16,187 nucleotides of DNA from Clostridium sp. CAG:575 (GTDB lineage: Bacteria; Bacillota; Clostridia; TANB77; CAG-508), in assembly GCA_000435535.1 (NCBI GenBank), contig FR884464.1:2193-18379 (forward strand), in the 5' to 3' direction. A program made the translations under genes and the position numbers. Below the pieces are notes generated by a model. It did not search any database. It was not told the DNA's origin and saw only the letters and a program-made list of their open reading frames with translations. How positions within the stretch are numbered: the first letter of the stretch is position 1; the number at the start of each line of letters is the position of its first letter. This document shows positions 6,103 to 13,674 of this stretch, piece after piece.

Positions 6103-6798
6103 TTATTTATTTGAAATATGTATGTTATCAACTTCCACCTTTAGCTCTCTTGCTATAATATTTTGAATTTGCGCAACATTTTCTTTTGTTAATTCTGTAG
6201 TTGCTACTACTACATTTACACTATCATCATTCACAAAAACAACAACATCCTTAAATCCTTTTGTTTGAATCAAATTTTCGCAAATCATTATACTATTTTT
6301 TAAATTATTTATTTTTTTTATTTCCTCTGTAGCAGATTGTTTCTGTGTTTCCAAAGAATTATTACTATTTAAAACTTTTTCGTATGTTTCTAACATTTGT
6401 GAATACATAGTATTTCTTTCTAATTTTGAATTTGTAAAATAATCATCTTTTGAATTATTATTAGAACTTGTAGTCACACTAGCATTATTACTATTATTTT
6501 CTTTTACTTCTTCATTTTTATTTTCTTCTTTAATAGTGTTCCTTTCTTTATCTTCTATATTTGTGCTATCTTCGTTATCTGTAATTTGATTATTTGATAA
6601 ATTGTTTTCATCTGAAACATTACTGCTAACTAATTGTGCATCACCTATATTTGCCATTTCTGTAATCTCTTCTTCTCTACTACTTGTCTGCATTATACTA
6701 TTCATGTCATTTGTTGTTGTATAATTCAAATATCCTGCTGTAACTAACATTAATGCAATAACATAAATTATAATTTGATTTTTCTTAAACAATTTCAT
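6103..6798 (-). CDS. spoIIIAH: Stage III sporulation protein AH
   Basis: SpoIIIAH is the mother-cell partner of forespore SpoIIQ. The two join across the intermembrane space and form part of the channel needed for late forespore gene expression. The 231-residue protein has one N-terminal membrane segment (about residues 8-26), a long Ser/Asn/Glu-rich linker (about 35-125), and a C-terminal YscJ/FliF-like ring-building domain (about 135-231, with GFKDVVVFVNDDSVNVVV and the final VDNIHIS). GGAGG lies 9 bases before the ATG. It is last in the spoIIIA block, 74 bases after spoIIIAG. The linker looks longer and more polar than the core fold needs. Confidence 0.92.
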   Translation of the reverse strand: MKLFKKNQIIIYVIALMLVTAGYLNYTTTNDMNSIMQTSSREEEITEMANIGDAQLVSSNVSDENNLSNNQITDNEDSTNIEDKERNTIKEENKNEEVKENNSNNASVTTSSNNNSKDDYFTNSKLERNTMYSQMLETYEKVLNSNNSLETQKQSATEEIKKINNLKNSIMICENLIQTKGFKDVVVFVNDDSVNVVVATTELTKENVAQIQNIIARELKVEVDNIHISNK

Positions 6799-6872
6799 TA
6801 TCGTTTTCCTCCATTATTTTAAGTTTGTGTTATTATAAGCTTAAATATTTAAAATTTAATAGTACACATAAA

Positions 6873-7484
6873 TCACTTCATTTCGAATACTTGTATTTTA
6901 TGTGTTGCAAGTCCTGTAGCTGCTTCTACTGCCTGTACAATATTTGTTTTAACAGTTGCATTTGATGCACCTTTTGCTGTGATAATTGCACCTTCTATTT
7001 TAGGCTGTACAGTTTTTTGAATTATAGGTGTTTTTTCTCCATTTTCTTCTTGATACACCAATTCTTTTTGTGAATCTGTTGATTCTACTTTTCTTGTTCC
7101 TCCTGATGTATCAGTTTCTTCAGTTGTACTAGTCTTTGTATTTTCATTATACATTGCAACTGTTTCACTTGATTCTGAATAATTTATAAAAACTTGTACT
7201 TCTCCAACTCCTTGTATCTGTGATAAAATACTTTCTAGCTTTTGTTCAAGATTTTCACTATCTTTTATACTAGTAGAAGAACTATTATCTGTCATTGCTA
7301 ACTGCTTTCCAGCTGTATTTGTCAGTGTTTTATTTGAAGTTTTTCTGCCATTCCAAATATAATTTATCATAACTATTGTTGCAATTAATAAAATCACAAA
7401 AAATACAAGATTTTCTATTTTCTTTTTGTTATTTTCATCTGAATCATCACTTTTTATAATTTCCTTTAATTTATTTTTAAACAT
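6873..7484 (-). CDS. spoIIIAG: Stage III sporulation protein AG
   Basis: SpoIIIAG forms a large ring in the space between the mother-cell and forespore membranes. The 203-residue protein has one membrane segment (about 25-43, FFVILLIATIVMINYIW) and a C-terminal ring-building domain starting near residue 70 (IQGVGEVQVFINYSE) and ending GLATHKIQVFEMK. Between these lies a Thr/Ser/Glu-rich insertion (about 105-150) of the sort that builds the tall beta-barrel in Bacillus SpoIIIAG. The first 19 bases overlap the end of spoIIIAF, which suggests coupled translation. GGGGTGAG precedes the ATG by 6 bases. Confidence 0.93.
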   Translation of the reverse strand: MFKNKLKEIIKSDDSDENNKKKIENLVFFVILLIATIVMINYIWNGRKTSNKTLTNTAGKQLAMTDNSSSTSIKDSENLEQKLESILSQIQGVGEVQVFINYSESSETVAMYNENTKTSTTEETDTSGGTRKVESTDSQKELVYQEENGEKTPIIQKTVQPKIEGAIITAKGASNATVKTNIVQAVEAATGLATHKIQVFEMK

Positions 7485-8149
7485 TTTTCACTCACCCCAT
7501 ATTCCTCTATTAAAAAATTTTTAATATTTTGTATGTCAGTTTTCGTTATTTTGCTACTACTGTCTTGCTTACTTTCATTTTTGTTTTCTTCCTCTTCTAA
7601 GCTGCTATTATTTGATTGTTGCTCTTCTTTATTATTAGAGACTTGAATTTTTACTTTTTGAATTTCCTCAACTAATACGTTTTCTATATTAATCTTATTA
7701 TTTTTGTAATTTTCTTCGCTATTTAAATTTTCGTTTTTATCTTTAAGTTTTACTGTTATATTTTTAATGTTTCCATCCTCAATACCATCTACATCAACTT
7801 TACAATTTGAAACAGTATATCCTTTTTCTTTAATTTTGCTTGTAATATCTTTTTCTAATTCTTGAACATAAATTTTTTTAATTCTTTTATCCATTGACTC
7901 TTGATTAACAACTTCGTTACTAGATGCTTCAACTATACCCTCTGCATATGAATTGATATTAAATTCGCTTAAGTTTAAGTTATTACTGTTCTTTATAAAT
8001 GGTGATATAATACTAAATAAAATATACAATCCCATTATTGTTTTTATATATTTTTTCGTTTTATTATTTGGCAATATCATTTCTAAAATAGAAACAACTA
8101 TTAATGCTAAACTTAAGTTTTTAACCCACGAACTTAAAAAAGTAACCAC
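7466..8149 (-). CDS. spoIIIAF: Stage III sporulation protein AF
   Basis: This membrane component of the SpoIIIA complex has 227 residues. Two membrane segments lie at about 8-26 and 34-52. A soluble part follows, with a ring-building-like stretch near residues 95-140 (KEKGYTVSNCKVDVDG) and a very polar Glu/Asn/Ser-rich region (about 170-205). The start is GTG at 8149, with AGGAGT 5 bases upstream. No ATG fits as well. An 86-base gap separates it from spoIIIAE. It overlaps spoIIIAG. Confidence 0.9.
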   Translation of the reverse strand: MVTFLSSWVKNLSLALIVVSILEMILPNNKTKKYIKTIMGLYILFSIISPFIKNSNNLNLSEFNINSYAEGIVEASSNEVVNQESMDKRIKKIYVQELEKDITSKIKEKGYTVSNCKVDVDGIEDGNIKNITVKLKDKNENLNSEENYKNNKINIENVLVEEIQKVKIQVSNNKEEQQSNNSSLEEEENKNESKQDSSSKITKTDIQNIKNFLIEEYGVSEKCLKIN

Positions 8150-8235
8150 AATTTACTCCTTTTCTTTTTGATAAATTTTAATATTAATATTTTTTATCTT
8201 ATTATACATTTATTTTATAAACATTTATTCTAATG

Positions 8236-9381
8236 CTATCTATACATCATTCCTATATTTGACATCTTAAGCAATAATGCTGTTCCAATAATTACCATAA
8301 AAGAAATCGTACATAATATTGCGAGTAATATTTTAAAAATATCTGCAATCTGTTCCAAAAGTTTTACAATTTTTTCATCTGCAATAACTCCACCAACACT
8401 TGCTACTAGTTGATATGAGATTGTAAGAACACTCAATTTTAAAATTGGTAAAATACAAATTCCAATAATAACAATTACCCCAACTAATCCAACAGCATTT
8501 TTTAAAATAACTCCACAACCTAATACACTATCAACTACATCTCCTAAAATTTTCCCAACTACTGGTACACCACTACTGACAATTGACTTTGCTGTTTTTG
8601 CAGTAATTCCATCAATACTACTTGATAACGTGCCTTCTAGTGAAACTACTCCAACAAATACTGTTAAGATAATTCCTAAAAACCATATTGTACTTGATTT
8701 TAAAAACTTTGCTATTTTTTCCACCTGAACTTTATCAGATATTTTTGATACGATGCTGATGGTTGTGATAATTAATAAAATTGGGATAAATAAGTCTTGT
8801 ATTAAATTACCTATGAAATTAATCATGAACAAAATTATTGGTTCTAATATGCTACTTGTTGTAATGCTTCCAGTATATAACATAAGTGAAATCAATACAG
8901 GAATTAATGTATTCATAAATCCTATAAGGTTAGTTGTAGTCTCTTTAACAAGATTTACAATATCAGAAAAATTTGTCATTATAATTGTAACTATTGCGAT
9001 GTATTGAACATAATAAATCATTTTTGATATTGCATCATTTTCTAAGCCCTCACTTATTGCTTTTAAAATACTATGTATAATTATTATAGCTAATATTCCA
9101 AGAATACTTTTAATACCAACTTGTACTTCTCCTCCTAAAATATTTAAGATTCTTTTATATAATGTGCTATTATCAACATTTCCGGAAATTGCAGAATTTA
9201 ATATTTGTCCTATATCAATTTCATTAAAAAAATCTCCAGCATATTGTTTTGAATTTTGTATAAATGATTGTATACCAAATGTTTTTTCTTGTTCTTGCAT
9301 TATTGTTCCATCAAGTGTTGTATTGGCAGCCATAGAACTAACTGGAATGCATATTAGACATACACAAATCAAAAAAATCAA
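8236..9381 (-). CDS. spoIIIAE: Stage III sporulation protein AE
   Basis: SpoIIIAE is the large polytopic membrane protein of the SpoIIIA complex, with permease-like topology. The 381-residue protein starts with a signal peptide (IFLICVCLICIPVSSMAA, about 2-19), followed by a periplasmic stretch and several hydrophobic segments between about 95 and 375, with Gly-rich SSGVPVVGKILGDVVDSVLG near residues 268-287. The start is TTG at 9381: GGAGG (9389-9393) lies 7 bases upstream and no ATG is suitable. The REP-like element at 9396-9457 ends only 2 bases upstream of this ribosome site. Confidence 0.93.
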   Translation of the reverse strand: MIFLICVCLICIPVSSMAANTTLDGTIMQEQEKTFGIQSFIQNSKQYAGDFFNEIDIGQILNSAISGNVDNSTLYKRILNILGGEVQVGIKSILGILAIIIIHSILKAISEGLENDAISKMIYYVQYIAIVTIIMTNFSDIVNLVKETTTNLIGFMNTLIPVLISLMLYTGSITTSSILEPIILFMINFIGNLIQDLFIPILLIITTISIVSKISDKVQVEKIAKFLKSSTIWFLGIILTVFVGVVSLEGTLSSSIDGITAKTAKSIVSSGVPVVGKILGDVVDSVLGCGVILKNAVGLVGVIVIIGICILPILKLSVLTISYQLVASVGGVIADEKIVKLLEQIADIFKILLAILCTISFMVIIGTALLLKMSNIGMMYR

Positions 9382-9395
9382 AATCTATCCTCCTT

Positions 9396-9457
9396 TGTCC
9401 CATGGGGACGGTTCTCTTGGGTCATTTTTGTCCCACAAGAACCGTCCCTATGGGACA
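9396..9457. repeat. REP-like long inverted repeat between spoIIIAD and spoIIIAE
   Basis: Two 29-base arms (9396-9424 and 9429-9457) face each other across TTTT and match at 25 of 29 positions. The core is GGGACGGTTCT. The same arm occurs at 2239-2267 with one base difference from the 3' arm here. The element carries the spoIIIAD stop codon (TAG, 9450-9448) in its outer arm and ends just before the spoIIIAE ribosome site. Such GGGACGGTTC-type palindromes resemble REP/REPIN elements, which spread with REP-associated tyrosine transposases; no transposase lies in this window. Confidence 0.9.
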
Positions 9458-9834
9458 ATTTTTAATATTATTTCTAATAAATTAGATATTATTGGAATTG
9501 ACATCGAAATTATAATTATTTTGCTTCCTAATTCTATTTTACTGGCAATTGCCGCTTCTCCTGAGTCTTTGCAAATACTGACTGCAAATTCTGATAAAAA
9601 TGCTATTCCTGTTATTTTTATTAATATTGCTATAAATTGTGTATTTATTGAATATTTATCTTGAATTGACTGAATTAAATTTATTATTCCTGTTAGTTTG
9701 TCCATTACCAAAAAAAGAATTAATACTCCTGTTAGAATGCTTATGAATACTGCATATTCTGGTCTATATTGTTTTAGCATTATTATAATTATTAGAGCTA
9801 TGAAAGCAATTCCAATTATTTTTATAATTTCCAT
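9448..9834 (-). CDS. spoIIIAD: Stage III sporulation protein AD
   Basis: This small polytopic membrane protein of the SpoIIIA complex has 128 residues, close to the family's usual 130 or so. It has four hydrophobic segments and the conserved loop CKDSGEAAIASKIELGSKI (about 88-106). The last codons (..KIVP, stop TAG) lie in the REP-like repeat, so the C-terminus is set by that insertion; family members can run a few residues further. AGGAA lies about 10 bases before the ATG. It follows spoIIIAC by 77 bases. Confidence 0.92.
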   Translation of the reverse strand: MEIIKIIGIAFIALIIIIMLKQYRPEYAVFISILTGVLILFLVMDKLTGIINLIQSIQDKYSINTQFIAILIKITGIAFLSEFAVSICKDSGEAAIASKIELGSKIIIISMSIPIISNLLEIILKIVP

Positions 9835-9911
9835 TTAGTGTCATTCCTTTCCTATTGCTTAAATTTAACTAAAATGTGTATTTTAATTTTATTGTTTTAC
9901 AGTTCATAATC

Positions 9912-10106
9912 TTATAAATTAAATAATGTCCTTACAGTGTCAAATAATCCACTTATTTCTTTAATTACCATTGTTAAAACAATTACTAGTCCTGCAAGTG
10001 TTGTCATCATTGCTTGATCTTCTCTTCCTGCTCTTACTAGAACTTGATATAATACTGCTACTAAAATTCCTATAGCTGCTATTTTGAATAACAAATCTAT
10101 ACTCAT
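9912..10106 (-). CDS. spoIIIAC: Stage III sporulation protein AC
   Basis: This 64-residue membrane protein has two membrane segments (about 5-24 and 33-50) separated by the basic, conserved RAGREDQA loop. Length and sequence fit the SpoIIIAC/AD family. GGAAGG lies about 10 bases before the ATG. It sits 45 bases after spoIIIAB in the same direction. Confidence 0.93.
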   Translation of the reverse strand: MSIDLLFKIAAIGILVAVLYQVLVRAGREDQAMMTTLAGLVIVLTMVIKEISGLFDTVRTLFNL

Positions 10107-10151
10107 AAATTTTCATTCCTTCCTTTTTTAATATTTTAAACATTCAAATTT

Positions 10152-10661
10152 TTATATTAAAATAATTACTATAGCAAGTCCTATTGTTGAACCCAATTTT
10201 TTGTATAATTTTTCATTTTTATTTTTTTCTTCTTGAGCTTGTTTTATTTGATTATCTAAAAAATTTTCTGTTACTTCTATTTGACTAATTTGTCCTTCTG
10301 AATCTGTTGTTCCTAACATTTTTGATAATGTTTTTATTACTTGTTTATCTTCTTCTGTTAAGTTTCCTTTGTATTCTTCTATAGATTCATTCCAAGCTTC
10401 TGTGGCTGTTTTATTTTCCATTTTCTTTGTTGAATTTTCAAATAATTGCGCAATATTTTTGTTTATGTTTTTAGCTATTTCATTAAATATCTCTGGTAAT
10501 GGTTCATATGTAAATTTGATTTTTGATTTTAATATGTTCAAGGCTGTTCTTATATCTTCTAATTCTTTTAATCTATAATAATAGTGCTGGGCTATATATT
10601 TTCCTATTAATGTTGATGAAATAAATACTAGCAAAAGCATACTATATTTAATAAATTGCAT
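10152..10661 (-). CDS. spoIIIAB: Stage III sporulation protein AB
   Basis: SpoIIIAB resembles a type II secretion F-like membrane protein within the SpoIIIA complex. The 169-residue protein has an N-terminal membrane segment (about 5-24), a long helical soluble region with the usual RLKELEDIRTALNILKSKI pattern (about 30-49), and a C-terminal hydrophobic end (LGSTIGLAIVIILI). GGGGATG precedes the ATG. It is the first gene of this cluster; the usual partner upstream, the SpoIIIAA ATPase, is not in the window. Confidence 0.9.
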   Translation of the reverse strand: MQFIKYSMLLLVFISSTLIGKYIAQHYYYRLKELEDIRTALNILKSKIKFTYEPLPEIFNEIAKNINKNIAQLFENSTKKMENKTATEAWNESIEEYKGNLTEEDKQVIKTLSKMLGTTDSEGQISQIEVTENFLDNQIKQAQEEKNKNEKLYKKLGSTIGLAIVIILI

Positions 10662-10715
10662 TTATTTTTCATCCCCTTTTTTTCATTAGTTTTAAATTTA
10701 TTTTTTTATTGCTAT

Positions 10716-10723
10716 ATTATATG
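10716..10723 (-). promoter_or_regulatory. Possible -10 element upstream of spoIIIAB
   Basis: CATATAAT on the minus strand matches the sigma-E -10 pattern CATACAAT at 7 of 8 positions and lies 55 bases before spoIIIAB, where a mother-cell promoter is expected. No clear sigma-E -35 is seen about 14 bases upstream, and the embedded TATAAT also reads as sigma-A. Weak. Confidence 0.25.
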
Positions 10724-10759
10724 CTTGTGCTTTTTTTTTTAGAACTTTTTTTAAAATTA

Positions 10760-10788
10760 TATACATTTTGTAATTTATATGTTATAAT
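10760..10788 (+). promoter_or_regulatory. Extended -10 promoter of the gene at 10824-11099
   Basis: TATAAT (10783-10788) is preceded by TG one base away, an extended -10. A weak -35, TATACA, lies 17 bases upstream (10760-10765). It is divergent from spoIIIAB. Confidence 0.6.
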
Positions 10789-10823
10789 TTAATTACTATA
10801 TTTTACAAAAGGAGATTGTTTAT

Positions 10824-11099
10824 ATGGCAAAAGAAAACTTAATAGGATTTGACACAAGATCGCAGGAATTTACTGTAATTCTAGCTAACGATACTAGAAT
10901 CAACAGAATTCCCAGAAAAGATTTCATTTCAGAAGAATCACAGAAGTATCAGAATGTTGGCTTTTTATTTTTCATATTGGATAGAGTAAATGCTTCTTTT
11001 CCAAGCTTGATTAATACATCTACAAAGTTATCAATTTCTGTTATTGCTATGTCTGAAATAGAAGCTTTGGAAGGTATAAACATTATGAAGTTTTATTAA
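10824..11099 (+). CDS. Hypothetical 91-residue protein
   Basis: AAAGGAG lies 9 bases before the ATG, with a promoter and a terminator close on both sides, so this is a single-gene transcription unit. The protein starts MAKENLIGFDTRSQEF and has a basic patch (RINRIPRKD, about 25-33) and a hydrophobic stretch VGFLFFIL (about 45-52) too short for a confident membrane segment. I do not recognise a domain. It occupies the side of spoIIIAB where spoIIIAA is normally found, but on the opposite strand and unrelated in sequence. Confidence 0.7.
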   Translation: MAKENLIGFDTRSQEFTVILANDTRINRIPRKDFISEESQKYQNVGFLFFILDRVNASFPSLINTSTKLSISVIAMSEIEALEGINIMKFY

Positions 11100-11108
11100 G
11101 ATTTTAGT

Positions 11109-11150
11109 CCCAATGCAAGTTGTTATAACAAGCATTGGGGCTTCTCCTTT
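11109..11150 (+). terminator. Stem-loop terminator after the 91-residue gene
   Basis: CCCAATGC (11109-11116) pairs with GCATTGGG (11132-11139). The inner TTGTTATAACAA (11120-11131) is itself a perfect dyad. The tail CTTCTCCTTT is T-rich but interrupted, so strength is uncertain. Confidence 0.65.
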
Positions 11151-11172
11151 AACAGTATTTTTATGTTTTATG

Positions 11173-11201
11173 TTGACTTTATTTTGAATTTACAGTATAA
11201 T
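11173..11201 (+). promoter_or_regulatory. Strong sigma-A promoter of the gene at 11246-11551
   Basis: TTGACT (11173-11178) and TATAAT (11196-11201) are separated by 17 bases, 11 of 12 hexamer positions being consensus. This is one of the best promoters in the window. Confidence 0.8.
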
Positions 11202-11245
11202 TAACTTAGTTACAAAAAAACTCAACTAAAAAAAGGAGAAACATT

Positions 11246-11551
11246 ATGGAAAATTACTCATTTATTGTAAAACGGAAAAATATTGTAGAAGGAAAAACAT
11301 ATATATTGAACTTTTCTTCTGCAAAGATTTTGTCAATTTCTTCAGAAGAAAATTCAGACAAATCTTTTGATTTAAATACAGAGGAATTAAAACTTCCAAT
11401 GTGTATAAACTCAGATGCAATACTAAAAGAAATTGGAAATCAAATCCAAAAACGTTTTGGTGAAGAAGAAACATTAATCATTCGATGTGATTATGAAACA
11501 AAAACAGCCATTAACAAATTAGCAGCAGCAAACTCGATAATTTTTGAGTAG
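11246..11551 (+). CDS. Hypothetical 101-residue protein
   Basis: AAAAGGAGAAACATT precedes the ATG. The promoter and terminator show a separate, probably well expressed unit. The protein begins MENYSFIVKRKNIVEGKTYI, has a strand-rich N-terminal half and an acidic middle (EENSDKSFDLNTEEL), and ends in a helix-like KTAINKLAAANSIIFE. It has no membrane segment and no recognised domain. It shows no clear similarity to the neighbouring 91-residue protein beyond size and arrangement. Confidence 0.75.
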   Translation: MENYSFIVKRKNIVEGKTYILNFSSAKILSISSEENSDKSFDLNTEELKLPMCINSDAILKEIGNQIQKRFGEEETLIIRCDYETKTAINKLAAANSIIFE

Positions 11552-11578
11552 TTAGTTCTATTTATAGTAATGTTCCTA

Positions 11579-11620
11579 CCCCCCACATGTGTAATTATCA
11601 CATACGTGGGGGGCTTTCTT
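11579..11620 (+). terminator. Strong intrinsic terminator after the 101-residue gene
   Basis: CCCCCCAC (11579-11586) pairs with GTGGGGGG (11606-11613), with further pairing of TGTG and CACA inside, followed by CTTTCTTT. It is unusually GC-rich for this genome. The minus-strand side has no T-run, so it serves the plus-strand gene only. Confidence 0.9.
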
Positions 11621-11696
11621 TATACTTTATAAAAAATTTAGTTTGTAATACATTTTAAATTCCATCAATTTTTTAATATTTATTTTTGTTACTATA

Positions 11697-13655
11697 TTAG
11701 CTAATTAATTTTTCTAATTCTTTTATTTTATCTCTTATTTCTGCTGCTTTTTCAAATTCCATATTAGCAGCATATTTAAGCATTTCATCAGTTAATTCTG
11801 TAATTGTCTTTTTAATATCTTCTGCACTTTCTAATTTGTATTCAACCTCTATTTCTTCTTGTTTTGTAATGCTTATTGTTTCTCTAATTGATTTCTTTAT
11901 TGTCTTTGGAGTAATTCCATGTTCTTTATTATACTCTTCTTGTATTTTTCTTCTTCTATTAGTTTCTGTAATTGCTTTTTCCATTGAATCTGTTAATTCA
12001 TCTGCATACATAATAACAGTTCCATCTGTGTTTCTGGCAGCACGTCCAATTGTTTGAATTAGTGAACGTTCTGAACGCAAAAAACCTTCTTTATCTGCAT
12101 CTAATATTGCAACTAGTGATACTTCTGGAATGTCTAAACCTTCTCTTAAAAGGTTTATTCCAACTAATACATCAAACTCCCCTAAACGTAAATTTCTTAT
12201 GATTTCCATTCTTTCTAATGCTTTAATATCTGAGTGCATATAATTTACTTTAATATCTAAACTCTTTAAATATGCAGTTAAATCTTCTGCCATTTTCTTT
12301 GTTAGTGTAGTTACTAGAACTCTTTCTTTTTTCTCTACTCTTATTCTTATTTGTTCAATTAAATCATCTATTTGATTTGTTACTGGTTTAACTTCTATTT
12401 TAGGATCTAGTAATCCTGTTGGTCTAATAATTTGTTCAACAACATTTTCTTTTGAATGTTCTTTTTCATAATCTGCAGGTGTTGCACTAACAAATACAAC
12501 TTGATTTATTCTTTGTTCAAATTCTTGAAATGTTAATGGTCTATTGTCAAATGCTGATGGTAAACGGAATCCATAGTTTACTAGTGATTCTTTTCTTGCT
12601 CTATCTCCATTATACATTGCTCTAACTTGGGGAATTGTAGCATGTGACTCATCTATTAATAATAAAAAGTCCTTTGGCATGTAATCAAATAGTGTAAATG
12701 GCGGAGAACCTGCTGGTCTACCACTAATATGTCTTGAATAATTTTCTATTCCTTGGCAGAACCCCGTTTCTTTCATCATTTCTATGTCAAAATTTGTTCT
12801 TTCCTCTATTCTTTGTGCTTCTATTAGTTTATTATTATCTTTAAAGAATTTTACTCTCTCTTCTAATTCTTGTTCAATTGTTTTTATTGCTCTTTCCATC
12901 TTATCACTTGTTGTTACATAATGTGAATTTGGAAATATCATTACATGCTTTCTTTCTGCTATTTTTTTGCCTGTTAAAGGATTTATTTCTGCTATTGTTT
13001 CAATTTCATCTCCCCAAAATTCTACTCTTATAGCTGATTCATTTTGGTCTGATGGATAAATTTCTACAATATCTCCTTTTGCACGGAATGTCCCTCTTTT
13101 AAAATCAATCTCATTTCTTGAATATTGCATATTTACAAGTTTTCTTAGTACTTCATCTCTTGTCTTTTTCATTCCTGGTCTTAAAGAAATAATCATATTT
13201 TCGTAATCTATAGGGTCTCCTAATCCATATATACAAGATACTGATGCAACAATAATTACGTCTTTAGTTTCAAATAATGATGCAGTTGCAGAATGTCTTA
13301 ATTTATCAATTTCATCATTAATAGATGCGTCTTTTTCTATATATGTGTCAGAACTTGGTATATAGCTTTCTGGTTGATAATAATCATAATATGACACAAA
13401 ATATTCTACATTATTCTCTGGAAAAAACTCTTTAAACTCCGAATATAGCTGACCTGCAAGTGTTTTATTATGTGCTAAAACTAATGTTGGCTTTTGAACT
13501 TTATTTATTATATTTGCCATAGTAAAAGTCTTTCCAGACCCTGTAACTCCTAAAAGGGTTTGAAATTTTTTACCTTGTTCAATTCCTTTTGATAAATATT
13601 CTATTGCTTGTGGCTGGTCTCCTGTTGGTTTATATTCTGAATGTAATTTAAACAT
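11697..13655 (-). CDS. uvrB: Excinuclease ABC subunit B
   Basis: UvrB is the damage-verifying helicase subunit of nucleotide excision repair. It is loaded by UvrA and then recruits UvrC. Domains in order: Walker A GVTGSGKT (36-43), the beta-hairpin with [12 protein letters not shown] (89-100), DESH of the Walker B motif (335-338), helicase motif [11 protein letters not shown], and a C-terminal UVR domain for UvrC (about 617-652). The open frame extends upstream to 13730, but the ATG at 13655 is the correct start. AGGAGG (13662-13667) lies 6 bases before it, the protein then begins [15 protein letters not shown] like other UvrBs, and the length becomes the normal 652. It lies 19 bases after cadA and is probably co-transcribed with it. 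Confidence 0.96.
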   Translation of the reverse strand: MFKLHSEYKPTGDQPQAIEYLSKGIEQGKKFQTLLGVTGSGKTFTMANIINKVQKPTLVLAHNKTLAGQLYSEFKEFFPENNVEYFVSYYDYYQPESYIPSSDTYIEKDASINDEIDKLRHSATASLFETKDVIIVASVSCIYGLGDPIDYENMIISLRPGMKKTRDEVLRKLVNMQYSRNEIDFKRGTFRAKGDIVEIYPSDQNESAIRVEFWGDEIETIAEINPLTGKKIAERKHVMIFPNSHYVTTSDKMERAIKTIEQELEERVKFFKDNNKLIEAQRIEERTNFDIEMMKETGFCQGIENYSRHISGRPAGSPPFTLFDYMPKDFLLLIDESHATIPQVRAMYNGDRARKESLVNYGFRLPSAFDNRPLTFQEFEQRINQVVFVSATPADYEKEHSKENVVEQIIRPTGLLDPKIEVKPVTNQIDDLIEQIRIRVEKKERVLVTTLTKKMAEDLTAYLKSLDIKVNYMHSDIKALERMEIIRNLRLGEFDVLVGINLLREGLDIPEVSLVAILDADKEGFLRSERSLIQTIGRAARNTDGTVIMYADELTDSMEKAITETNRRRKIQEEYNKEHGITPKTIKKSIRETISITKQEEIEVEYKLESAEDIKKTITELTDEMLKYAANMEFEKAAEIRDKIKELEKLIS

Positions 13656-13674
13656 ATCTTTCCTCCTATTTTCC

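Noticed and set aside
9164..9664. Plus-strand open frame of 166 codons across spoIIIAD/AE and the repeat
   Set aside because: It is antisense to two clear spoIIIA genes and passes through the REP-like palindrome. The composition reflects the opposite strand.
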